This document shows, one piece after another, positions 1 to 7,545 of a stretch of 17,561 nucleotides of DNA. The DNA comes from JAPLJQ01 sp037143735 (GTDB lineage Bacteria > Desulfobacterota > Syntrophia > Syntrophales > UBA2185): positions 1-17,561 of the forward strand of contig JBAWYD010000050.1 in assembly GCA_037143735.1 (NCBI GenBank). Reading direction: 5' to 3'. A model generated the notes under the pieces. It did not search any database, was not told the DNA's origin, and was given only the letters and a program-made list of their open reading frames with translations. The translations under genes and the position numbers were made by a program. Position 1 is the first letter of the stretch. Every line of letters begins with the position of its first letter.

Positions 1-115
1 CGTTTATTAATTCGACAAAAAACTTCACACCCTTTTCATGGTAGAGCCGCCCCCGTCAAACCTCAATTTCAATCGGGAGGACTTTATTCGGAACGTATGG
101 AAGGCCCGCAAGGGG
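1..115. other. Left-edge segment, no gene assigned
   Basis: This short stretch lies downstream of the phosphomannomutase stop and runs off the window edge. Its second half is GC-rich compared with the flanking intergenic DNA. Plus-strand frames stay open through it: one from position 1 to a stop at 145-147, and another with an ATG at 38 and a stop at 125-127. A minus-strand GTG at 26-28 also opens a frame that leaves the window. None has a convincing ribosome binding site or a recognisable product, so I call no gene. It could be the end of a repeat or of a neighbouring gene. Confidence 0.3.
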
Positions 116-1486
116 TTATGTTGGTGATGGAAGATACTTTTTCATGATGTCGTTCATGACCGCTTCAACCATGTTTTTTATGTATTGAAGCCTTTCTTCC
201 GTAGAAGCCTCAAAACGCAGCACAAGAACAGGTTGCGTATTGGACGATCGGATAAGCCCCCACCCATCGCCGAAGGGGATACGAACGCCGTCGATATCGA
301 TGATGTCGTAGATATTTCTGAAATATTTCTTAACATCATTGACAACCTGAAATTTTATACGGTCGGGACAGGCTATTCTGATCTCAGGTGTTGTGAAAGA
401 GGGCGTTACATCATGAAGAAGTTCGGTAATTGTCATGTCCGAGGTGGATAGAATTTCAAGAAGTCTGGCAGAGGCGTAAATGGCATCGTCATAGCCGAAG
501 TATCTGTCGGCAAAAAACATATGACCGCTCATTTCTCCGGCCAGAAGAGCATTTTCCTCTTTCATTTTACTTTTTATCAAAGAATGGCCAGCCTTCCACA
601 TAATGGCTTTGCCGCCGTTTTTTTCAATATCATCAAATAGATTCTGAGAGCATTTTACTTCTCCGATGATTGTAGCGCCGGGATAATCTTTCAGAATATA
701 TCGTGAAAACAGCATGAGAAGTTCGTCGCCCCATAGAACATGTCCCCGATCCGTGACGACGCCGATTCTATCTGCATCGCCGTCGTAAGCAATTCCGACA
801 TCAGCAGAATTTTCTTTAACGAGAGAGATCAGATCCGTCAGATTTTCCGGAACTGTCGGATCCGGGAAGTGGTTGGGAAACCGGCCGTCGGGGTCACAAT
901 ATAGATCTGTTACGGTACATCCGAATCTTTTTAACAGTGGTAGGGCAAATATCCCTCCTACGCCGTTTCCGGCATCCAGGACGATGCGCAATCCTTTTTT
1001 TATAGAAACATTGTTAAACAAATATTCTTCGTATGGTTTTGAAATATCTTCATGGCGTGAAGTACCCTTTCCGGAAAGATATCTACCGTTTTCCATTATC
1101 TTTCTCAGATCCTGGATATCCTGTCCATGGATTGTATCCGATCCGATACATATCTTAAAGCCGTTGAATTCTGGTGGGTTATGACTTCCGGTGATCATTA
1201 CTCCCCCATCTGCATGAAAAAAGCGTATGGAGAAATAAAGCATGGGTGTGGCACATAGACCAACGTTAATGATATTAATTCCTGTAGCATTCAACCCTTG
1301 CATGATAGAATCGCAATACGCATTTGAACTCAGTCTGCAGTCCATGCCGATGGTCATGGTTTTTATGCCGCGGGGGACAGCATAGGTTCCGATGGATCTT
1401 CCGAGGTCGTAGACAATGTCAGGGGTCAAATCCTTATCAACCACGCCCCTGACATCATATTCTCTGAATATTTCGATATTTAACAT
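116..1486 (-). CDS. Phosphomannomutase/phosphoglucomutase (alpha-D-phosphohexomutase family)
   Basis: The 456-residue product is a cytoplasmic hexose phosphate mutase, expected to interconvert 1- and 6-phosphates of mannose and/or glucose for nucleotide-sugar and polysaccharide synthesis. All four family landmarks are visible: the phosphoserine loop TGSHNP with Ser101, the metal loop DGDADR with Asp235, Asp237 and Asp239, the sugar-binding GEMSGH at 317-322, and the phosphate-binding RSSNTQP starting at Arg413. GEMSGH is typical of bifunctional PMM/PGM enzymes (AlgC/ManB type) rather than GlmM. Length is normal for the group. It is the last gene of a probable operon, 18 bases after the DRTGG gene. 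No clear Shine-Dalgarno precedes the ATG, but a TATAAT lies 5 bases upstream of it. The true substrate cannot be read from sequence. Confidence 0.93.
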   Translation of the reverse strand: MLNIEIFREYDVRGVVDKDLTPDIVYDLGRSIGTYAVPRGIKTMTIGMDCRLSSNAYCDSIMQGLNATGINIINVGLCATPMLYFSIRFFHADGGVMITGSHNPPEFNGFKICIGSDTIHGQDIQDLRKIMENGRYLSGKGTSRHEDISKPYEEYLFNNVSIKKGLRIVLDAGNGVGGIFALPLLKRFGCTVTDLYCDPDGRFPNHFPDPTVPENLTDLISLVKENSADVGIAYDGDADRIGVVTDRGHVLWGDELLMLFSRYILKDYPGATIIGEVKCSQNLFDDIEKNGGKAIMWKAGHSLIKSKMKEENALLAGEMSGHMFFADRYFGYDDAIYASARLLEILSTSDMTITELLHDVTPSFTTPEIRIACPDRIKFQVVNDVKKYFRNIYDIIDIDGVRIPFGDGWGLIRSSNTQPVLVLRFEASTEERLQYIKNMVEAVMNDIMKKYLPSPT

Positions 1487-1504
1487 GGCGTATTATAGTG
1501 ATTC

Positions 1505-2539
1505 TTACAGGAATTCATTGAGATTAACGTGTCTGCGTATTATCTGTTCGATAAGAGTGATTTTGCTTGCATCATCCTTGGTCAGCAGGGGTTCCATTGA
1601 GTCAATCTGTTTTGCAATGGAATACGTATCAGCAGTGACAAGAAGAAGGGGAATTCCAAGATCTGTCGCCTTCGAAATAATATCCTGGGGTGGCAGGATG
1701 TTATTCGTAAGTATAATGGCTGTTGTATTGTTTTCCATGGCGGCATTGATCATATCGCTACGATCTCCGCTGGTGATGATCACTTTGTTTTCCTGATAGA
1801 ATAAGGGATTTGCCTTGGCGGCGCTGACGGACATGGATCCGATTAGAATTTTATTTATGACGCGATTAAGATGGGATTCACAAGTGATCACTTTTGCAAA
1901 TAAACGATCGGCCAGATAATTTACCGAAAATCTCGTCAATTCATCATAATAAGGAATGACACCAAGAATATTGACTCCCGCCAGCTTTATTTTAGGGAGA
2001 TGAATATCAACGAAATCCGCGGCATTAGGTATCTTATTTAGTATAACTCCCTTGAAAGTTGCTTCCCCGATATTGATATGATTCGTCAGGAACATGATGT
2101 CGTCAAGAACGGTTTCTTCGTTACCACTTATCACAACGAGCAGTTTGGCATCCAGAAAAGAAGCCAGAGATATGGCGTCCAAATAAACGGAAACGCCGTA
2201 AGATATATCCTTTCCGCTCTCAATAAATACCATATCAACATCCCGACTGACACATGAGAGCAACTCATTGACTTTTACATTCGTTGATTCTCTGTCAAGT
2301 ATGTAAAGGAGCCTCGAATGGTTAAATCCGATGCTCATGTCTTCAGGAGCTTCTTCAAGATTCAATATACTGGCAATCAGTGCGGCGTCATAATCCCAGA
2401 GACGTTTCTTGCGGTAGAGAATATTGTCGCCAAATGGCTTGATGTAATTTAATCTCTTATTCAGGGCTTTTGCGAGACCAATAATCATGCTTGTTTTGCC
2501 TGCATTTTGACGCATAGATGTGATGACGAGCTTCTCCAT
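1505..2539 (-). CDS. BioD-like P-loop / DRTGG domain protein (phosphotransacetylase N-terminal-like)
   Basis: This 344-residue protein has an N-terminal BioD/CobQ-like nucleotide-binding region and a C-terminal DRTGG domain. The P-loop is RQNAGKTS with Gly14, Lys15 and Thr16; the usual first glycine of Walker A is Met9, a deviation I also expect in Pta N-terminal domains. Other visible elements are KPFGDN at 34-39, a strand ending IESG at about 106-109, and VILNKIP at 165-171. The DRTGG domain runs from about 229 to 312, with the GDR motif at 258-260 followed by ILTNN, GIPLLLV and DTYSIA. In long-form phosphotransacetylases these two domains precede the catalytic domain; here the catalytic domain is absent. 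It sits between CoA-transferase fusion 1 (32 bases upstream) and the mutase, so a regulatory role in acyl-CoA metabolism is plausible but inferred. A GGGGT Shine-Dalgarno lies 9 bases before the ATG. Confidence 0.8.
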   Translation of the reverse strand: MEKLVITSMRQNAGKTSMIIGLAKALNKRLNYIKPFGDNILYRKKRLWDYDAALIASILNLEEAPEDMSIGFNHSRLLYILDRESTNVKVNELLSCVSRDVDMVFIESGKDISYGVSVYLDAISLASFLDAKLLVVISGNEETVLDDIMFLTNHINIGEATFKGVILNKIPNAADFVDIHLPKIKLAGVNILGVIPYYDELTRFSVNYLADRLFAKVITCESHLNRVINKILIGSMSVSAAKANPLFYQENKVIITSGDRSDMINAAMENNTTAIILTNNILPPQDIISKATDLGIPLLLVTADTYSIAKQIDSMEPLLTKDDASKITLIEQIIRRHVNLNEFL

Positions 2540-2571
2540 ATCAATGACCCCTTTTTCTTGTCCGAAAATAT

Positions 2572-4479
2572 TTAGAGTATTCGTCTGCCTTCCGGTGCTT
2601 GAAAGGCCATTCTCAAATGATAAACGCCTGCTTCAGTCTGCCTTGTGATGTCAAATCCGCCCTGTTCAAAGACCTGAAGCATGGGTCTATTTTCCACCAG
2701 AACTTCAGCTGTAAACCCAAGAAAACCGTCCCTCTTGGCAAGATAAGTTAAATAGGACAATAATTCTGTCCCGATACCCCTGTTTTGATAATCATCCCTT
2801 ACAGCAAGGGCAACTTCCGCCGTGTGTGTGGCTTCGTCAACCCCATACTGGCTCAACCCCACAATGATTTCATTTTCCTGATCTCCGATAATCGCAAGGA
2901 TGGAAACTTCCTTCGTGTAGTCGATGATGACAAAATCTTGTAAACGCTCGTGGGGTATGTCTGTCCGCCACGAGAGAAATCTGCGATGAAGACTTCTGTC
3001 TGACAGGGAGTAGAAGAAATCCTTCAATAAGGGTTCATCCGTAATTTTAACAGGTCTTAAAAAGAGCTGGAATCCCGTTTTTGTGGATCTGTATGCTTCC
3101 AGATCTTCCGGGTATCTACCCCTCTCGCCTGGTATGTATGCCTGATCATGGTAAATCTGCCCGCGCTTCTTTGCTTCTTCGATAAGCCAAGGCCGAAATT
3201 TCGGATGGGCGATCGATATTAAGGCCATGGCTCGCTCGCGAATGTTTTTCCCATGGAGATATGCGATTCCGTATTCCGTTACGACATAACGAACATCCGC
3301 ACGGTTCAGGGTAATGCCCGCTGATACATTCAAGGTTGGTACGATTCTGGACACGGTTTCATTTGCCGCCGTTGATTTCATCGCCAGGATCGTTTTGCCG
3401 TTCCTCGCAAGGAGTGATCCTCTCATAAAATCTTGAAAACCGCCGATCCCACTGTAAAACAGGCTGCCTATGGATTCAGAAGTCGCTTGTCCAGAAAGGT
3501 CGATCTCAAGGGCACTGTTTATGGCAACCATATTGTCATTACGGGCGATAACCATAGGGTTGTTGGTATAATCAACGGTTCTGAAAACAATGGAGGGGTT
3601 GTCATGAATATATTGGTAGGTTTCCCTTTTGGCCATGCAGAAAGTAGCAACTGTTTTCCCGCGGTTTAAGGTTTTTCTTGAGTTGTCTATGACATCAGAT
3701 TTAATTAAATTTACAAGACCCTCGGTTAAAAGTTCTGTATGAACACCTAAATTCTTTTTGTTATAAAGATGGGCCATAATGGCATTGGGGATGCTCCCAT
3801 ATCCGACCTGCAGTGTATCCCCATCCTGAACAAGACGTGAGACATAATTTCCTATCCGCTGTAGCGATAGTGTAGTTTCTTCAGAGAAAGCCCTCTTGAT
3901 TTCCAGGAGAGGGGCTTCATGAGGTATAATAAAATTCACTTCTTTAATGTGAATAAAGCCATCTCCATGAACACGGGGCATGTTGGAATTGACCTGGGCA
4001 ATCACCAATGAGGCCTTATCTGTTGCTGCCTTGACCATATCCACACTCACACCGAGACTTAAAAAACCATGCTCATCGGGCAGACTGGTCTGAATAAGGG
4101 CAATGTCTATAGGCACGATGCCGCTGTTGATCAGCGCTGGAATATCAGAAAGGGAGATAGGCGTATAATCTGCCGCACCCTTATTCACAGGATCTCTCGT
4201 ATTGTTGCCGATGAAGAAGGAATTATGACGAAAATTGCTTTTGAACTTTGCATCTGTGTAAGGGGCTATACCAAGCGAGTAGATTTGTATGATTTCCGTA
4301 TCAAAAAATGCCTTGGGATGGGATTCAACATATTTGGTCATGGCGCCTATGAGATATTGTGGCTCACCGCAGCCAGATGTGACGAAAATGTGATGACCAC
4401 GACGAATATGGCTGAATATTGCATCCTCTTGGGCAAACTTTTCAGGATATTTATTTTTCCATTCATCAAGGTAAGTCAT
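2572..4479 (-). CDS. Bifunctional acetyl-CoA hydrolase/CoA-transferase - GNAT acetyltransferase (fusion 1, active-site residues present)
   Basis: The 635-residue cytoplasmic protein has an acetyl-CoA hydrolase/4-hydroxybutyrate CoA-transferase-like part (about 1-450) and a GNAT N-acetyltransferase domain (about 470-625). In the transferase part I see the glycine loop GYGSIP at 226-231, HTEL with Glu249 at the position of the catalytic glutamate that forms the glutamyl-CoA intermediate, GIGGFQDF at 344-351, and TEYGIA followed by RERAMALISIAHP at 401-426. The GNAT acetyl-CoA-binding motif A is QNRGIG at 565-570. This half probably moves CoA between acyl groups and acetate or a similar acid; the GNAT target is unknown. 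It heads the operon with the DRTGG protein. GGAG lies 7 bases before the ATG, and a TTGACA box and inverted repeat lie upstream. A paralogue of the same architecture is at 11357-13261. Confidence 0.88.
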   Translation of the reverse strand: MTYLDEWKNKYPEKFAQEDAIFSHIRRGHHIFVTSGCGEPQYLIGAMTKYVESHPKAFFDTEIIQIYSLGIAPYTDAKFKSNFRHNSFFIGNNTRDPVNKGAADYTPISLSDIPALINSGIVPIDIALIQTSLPDEHGFLSLGVSVDMVKAATDKASLVIAQVNSNMPRVHGDGFIHIKEVNFIIPHEAPLLEIKRAFSEETTLSLQRIGNYVSRLVQDGDTLQVGYGSIPNAIMAHLYNKKNLGVHTELLTEGLVNLIKSDVIDNSRKTLNRGKTVATFCMAKRETYQYIHDNPSIVFRTVDYTNNPMVIARNDNMVAINSALEIDLSGQATSESIGSLFYSGIGGFQDFMRGSLLARNGKTILAMKSTAANETVSRIVPTLNVSAGITLNRADVRYVVTEYGIAYLHGKNIRERAMALISIAHPKFRPWLIEEAKKRGQIYHDQAYIPGERGRYPEDLEAYRSTKTGFQLFLRPVKITDEPLLKDFFYSLSDRSLHRRFLSWRTDIPHERLQDFVIIDYTKEVSILAIIGDQENEIIVGLSQYGVDEATHTAEVALAVRDDYQNRGIGTELLSYLTYLAKRDGFLGFTAEVLVENRPMLQVFEQGGFDITRQTEAGVYHLRMAFQAPEGRRIL

Positions 4480-4486
4480 GCTAATT

Positions 4487-4490
4487 CTCC
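4487..4490 (-). promoter_or_regulatory. Ribosome binding site of CoA-transferase fusion 1
   Basis: GGAG on the minus strand is 7 bases upstream of the ATG at 4479, which fixes that start. Confidence 0.7.
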
Positions 4491-4552
4491 AGACTCGAGT
4501 CGTCTCTAATTTTTATATGATTAAGGGAATCGTCAAAAAGAGCTATATGTTC

Positions 4553-4595
4553 CACTTAATTTATAAAATTAACCATTAAGTGATTTTTCTGTCAA
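4553..4595 (-). promoter_or_regulatory. Putative promoter and operator upstream of fusion 1
   Basis: A consensus TTGACA (minus strand, 4590-4595) is followed by an inverted repeat with perfect 8-bp arms CACTTAAT and ATTAAGTG (4553-4560 and 4575-4582, 14-base spacer). The repeat covers the place where the -10 box would lie; candidate -10 hexamers there are weak (TTAATT, 17-base spacing). A further half-site, ttaagtgg on the plus strand, is at 4636-4643. The arrangement fits a repressor site over a promoter, but the regulator is unknown. Confidence 0.45.
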
Positions 4596-4662
4596 GAAAA
4601 GAATGATGAGATGGATTCGATTTGTTAAGAATTATTTAAGTGGTGAATATTTGCAAGCAGCT

Positions 4663-5328
4663 TTACGCAATGACGTCAAGTAAATCCGATGCTTTTTGCA
4701 GAATGAGATCTGCTCCCGCATGAACGAGATCATTCAAACTGGATGACCCCGTCAGGACGCCTATCGTGAGTGTACCTACATTCCGCCCAATTGATATATC
4801 CATGGGATGATCGCCTATCATTGCAGATGACACAGGTAAAACATGCAGTTTCTTCAGGGCTAACCGTAAATGTTCCGGATGAGGTTTAACAAGGGGAGTT
4901 TGTTCCCGCGTCACAACCACTTCGAAATAGTCTGAGATATCGGGAAACACCAGGCTGATTGCCGATCGACAGTTCCTGGTTACAACGCCTGTTTTAATTT
5001 TACGTTTTTTTAGTTCCTGCAGCATTTCTCTTGTACCAGAAAAAAGCATACCGCTTTTTGCCGCTTCCACTTCAATGCTTTCAATGAGTTCATTCACCTG
5101 CCGGACGTAGGCAGATACTCGCTTCGGGTTTTTTTGTGAAATCAGGTTTCTTCCTGCCTCAATCATCTCCAGTGCGAACAGATTTTCCAGGACATGCGGT
5201 GAAATGTCATAACTGTAAATAAGTTCAACAACAGACTTCCGCATCAGATGAAAATCGATATTTAATTTTGCCAGCGTCCCATCAAAATCGAAAACCGCGG
5301 CGCTCAGGGACAATCTTGAATCGTTCAC
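4663..5328 (-). CDS. HAD-superfamily hydrolase, phosphoglycolate phosphatase-like
   Basis: The 221-residue protein carries the four HAD motifs: DFDGTL with nucleophile Asp14 and general acid Asp16, VVTRN with Thr117, VKPHP with Lys148, and the metal-binding GDHPMD with Asp173 and Asp177. The helical stretch between motif I and motif II is a C1-type cap, as in Gph and pyrophosphatase PpaX. It is therefore a soluble phosphatase of a small phosphometabolite; the substrate is not readable. The start is GTG at 5328, sharing GTGA with the TGA stop of the aminotransferase gene, so the two are almost certainly translationally coupled. No terminator is visible after its stop; the next 183 bases hold the promoter region of fusion 1. 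Confidence 0.85.
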   Translation of the reverse strand: MNDSRLSLSAAVFDFDGTLAKLNIDFHLMRKSVVELIYSYDISPHVLENLFALEMIEAGRNLISQKNPKRVSAYVRQVNELIESIEVEAAKSGMLFSGTREMLQELKKRKIKTGVVTRNCRSAISLVFPDISDYFEVVVTREQTPLVKPHPEHLRLALKKLHVLPVSSAMIGDHPMDISIGRNVGTLTIGVLTGSSSLNDLVHAGADLILQKASDLLDVIA

Positions 5329-6491
5329 ATTCCGTAAAATTCCTTCAGATATTGCTCAAGTCTGTTAAGACCTTCCTTAATGTTTTCTATGGAATTTGCG
5401 TAGGAAAATCGGAGATAACCTTCACAGTTTGTCCCGAAATCAATGCCGGGACTGACGGCAACGCACGCTTTCTCGAGAATATCAAAGGCCATTTTATAAG
5501 AATCACGAGAGATAGATTTTACATTTCCAAGAATATAGAAAGCGCCTGTGGGCTCAACAGCAATGCCGATACCTATTTCACGCAGTCGCTTGATCATGAA
5601 TTTTCGTCTTTGATTGTAAGTATCCCTCATTCGTATCACATCGTTCCCCGCATCTCGAAGGGCAGCGACCCCACCCCACTGAACAAATGAATTGGCGGAT
5701 ATGAAAAGATTCTGCTGTATCTTCTGCATGGATCTGATAAAAGACTTCGGGGCTATCAAGTACCCAAGCCGCCAGCCCGTCATTGCATACGTTTTGGAAA
5801 AACCATTGAACACAAAAGCGTTGTCGGTGAACTCGAGAATGCTGTGTTCCACATCTTCATATACCAGACCATGGTAGATTTCATCTGATATAATCGGTAT
5901 ACCGAACGATGCAATTTTTGACATCCTTTCAGCACTGAGGAGATTCCCTGTCGGATTCGACGGGGAATTGATCATAATGGCTTTTGTACAGGGCGTAACC
6001 CTTTCCATGATTGCATCAGGTGTATACTGGAACCCGTCCTCCTCGTAAACGTTCACTGAAATGGGTGAGCCGTCAAAAAATTTGATGAAATTCGGATAGC
6101 AGGCGTAATGTGGATTGGAAATGATAATCTCATCGCCTTTGTTGAGGATTGTAGAAAAAAGGATCAGCATGGCGGGAGAGGTGCCGGATGTTACAATAAT
6201 CTGTTCGGGAGAAAGGGTAACATGATATTTATTGTAATAGTGATCACAGATGGCTTCTCTCAGTTCGATAAGGCCGAGACTGTGTGTGTAGTGGGTCTTA
6301 CCGTCTCTGATCGCCCTTTCGCAAGCCTCCTTTATACAGTCCGGTGTATCAAAATCCGGTTCTCCGATTTCCAGATGAACAATGTCTTCACCATTCTTCT
6401 GCATCTCCTGGGCTTTTTCAAGGACGTCCATGACAATAAAGGGAGGGATGTCCATTGCTCTTTTCGTAATCATGGGTTCAATATCATGCAT
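5325..6491 (-). CDS. Class I/II pyridoxal-phosphate aminotransferase
   Basis: The 388-residue fold-type I aminotransferase shows all PLP-binding marks: NSPSNPTG with Asn179, SDEIY with Asp203 and Tyr206, the Schiff-base lysine Lys233 in FSKTYAMTGWRLGY, and the carboxylate-binding Arg361 in YLRFSYA. The N-terminal IPPFIVMDVLEKAQ and EIGEPDFDTP segments are typical of the aspartate/alanine-type branch (AspC/AlaA-like), and the length is normal. The amino donor cannot be decided from sequence. The first ATG (6491) has no clear Shine-Dalgarno; ATG codons at Met7 (6473) and Met13 (6455) are alternatives, the last preceded by a purine-rich AAAAGAG. It is the first gene of a two-gene operon with the HAD phosphatase. 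A leader of about 120 bases contains a perfect palindrome. Confidence 0.9.
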   Translation of the reverse strand: MHDIEPMITKRAMDIPPFIVMDVLEKAQEMQKNGEDIVHLEIGEPDFDTPDCIKEACERAIRDGKTHYTHSLGLIELREAICDHYYNKYHVTLSPEQIIVTSGTSPAMLILFSTILNKGDEIIISNPHYACYPNFIKFFDGSPISVNVYEEDGFQYTPDAIMERVTPCTKAIMINSPSNPTGNLLSAERMSKIASFGIPIISDEIYHGLVYEDVEHSILEFTDNAFVFNGFSKTYAMTGWRLGYLIAPKSFIRSMQKIQQNLFISANSFVQWGGVAALRDAGNDVIRMRDTYNQRRKFMIKRLREIGIGIAVEPTGAFYILGNVKSISRDSYKMAFDILEKACVAVSPGIDFGTNCEGYLRFSYANSIENIKEGLNRLEQYLKEFYGM

Positions 6492-6570
6492 CGCATATTG
6501 TATTTTTTAAAGATAAAATGCCTCGAATAAATTGAAAAACACGCATACTCCGGACACGCACTTCAATAAA

Positions 6571-6586
6571 ATCTTCAATTGAAGAT
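6571..6586. repeat. Perfect 16-bp palindrome in the aminotransferase leader
   Basis: ATCTTCAATTGAAGAT reads identically on both strands. It lies between the putative promoter (6622-6648) and the aminotransferase start, about 30-45 bases after the expected transcription start. It is a candidate operator for a dimeric regulator, or a short RNA hairpin. I do not recognise the regulator. Confidence 0.6.
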
Positions 6587-6621
6587 CTCTTGCCTGGTGA
6601 CGGTGCTTTTGTGCTGATAAA

Positions 6622-6648
6622 AGTATATAGATGATAATATCTTGTCAA
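6622..6648 (-). promoter_or_regulatory. Putative sigma-70 promoter of the aminotransferase-HAD operon
   Basis: On the minus strand TTGACA (6643-6648) is followed after 15 bases by TATACT (6622-6627). The hexamers are strong, the spacing a little short. It lies just downstream of the Nudix gene stop and faces the aminotransferase. Confidence 0.5.
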
Positions 6649-6672
6649 TAAAAGAATTGTTCATGTTGTTTT

Positions 6673-7545
6673 TTATTCATGCCGACCTGTCATATAATCT
6701 GGATAAAGGGTTTTTTTCACCACTCTTTTTGCGTGCAGTTCAGGAATTTCGAAATCGAAAACAATCTTCAGAAAGTTCATGATAATAAAAAATGTCGCTC
6801 CCCATAGAATATCTTCACGGTCATGGTTATCACGGTAAATCAAACAGGGAAATTTTTGGAAAGTCTGTGAGTTATGAGAGAGGGAGCCTGAAAGTTCTAT
6901 CTCATAATATCCGTAATTATCTTCTTGAAAAAAAGTGTTGAGAGGAATTTCTACAAGCCTTTCCACTTCAGTATTTGGATGAAATGTCCATTCCTCATCT
7001 ACAAAACCGACAAGAGGGAAAATTGTTCTTTTAAAGAGGTGAAGCGAATATGTGGGAAGAGGTCCGAGGCACCGAATTTTACATGGGCATAGGTTCATTT
7101 CCTCCCAGGTTTCTCTTATGGCGTTGGTGAGAAAGAGCGTCAACAGTCTGAACGTGTCTTGATCTCTCCGTTGAGCGAAATCTCGCGATCTGCCTTTCAA
7201 TACGGGAAATATCCTTCCTGTAATGATCGGCCGGAGCAGAGGATCAATAATGCGGTTAAGCATACCGCCGGGACAACTGAGATCACCCGGTTGAGAAACT
7301 TTAGATGAGCGTTTTATAAGGAGTAATGTAAATTCCTCATTTTGTTCGTTACTTATGGCCGGACTTTTTTTCATGTGCAAGAGAAGCAGAACTCCGGCAG
7401 CAGCGCCTGATATTTTTAATTTTTTACTTTTTCTCACTAAAGTCATTTTTTCAGAATAATCTATGGGAAGAGTGCCGAGCTTCTCCACAATAAACGGTAT
7501 CAAATCAGCTCTGTTTAGAAGAATTTTATGATCCGGCAGAGTCAT
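6673..7545 (-). CDS. Nudix hydrolase, CoA-diphosphatase-like, with an expanded Nudix loop
   Basis: The 290-residue protein has the Nudix catalytic helix RETWEEMNL at 144-152, with Glu148 and Glu149 as the metal-binding pair, and the expected glycine pair PGG at 92-94. In a normal Nudix box the Arg lies 14 residues after the glycine; here it lies 50 residues after, so about 36 residues are inserted. QPGDLSCPGG and the late WGATFFIIMNFL segment resemble the CoA diphosphatase branch (NUDT7/8, YeaB-like), so the likely reaction is cleavage of a diphosphate in CoA or a related nucleotide; this is inferred. The last catalytic-helix positions deviate from the consensus (Thr and Asn for the usual hydrophobic residue and Gly). 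AGGAGA lies 9 bases before the ATG, inside the yheT-like gene, with which it overlaps by 20 bases. Confidence 0.82.
   Translation of the reverse strand: MTLPDHKILLNRADLIPFIVEKLGTLPIDYSEKMTLVRKSKKLKISGAAAGVLLLLHMKKSPAISNEQNEEFTLLLIKRSSKVSQPGDLSCPGGMLNRIIDPLLRPIITGRIFPVLKGRSRDFAQRRDQDTFRLLTLFLTNAIRETWEEMNLCPCKIRCLGPLPTYSLHLFKRTIFPLVGFVDEEWTFHPNTEVERLVEIPLNTFFQEDNYGYYEIELSGSLSHNSQTFQKFPCLIYRDNHDREDILWGATFFIIMNFLKIVFDFEIPELHAKRVVKKTLYPDYMTGRHE

Noticed and set aside
6492..6615. Riboswitch in the aminotransferase leader
   Set aside because: Apart from the 16-bp palindrome I find no conserved core of a riboswitch class that I know, and no terminator hairpin precedes the gene.
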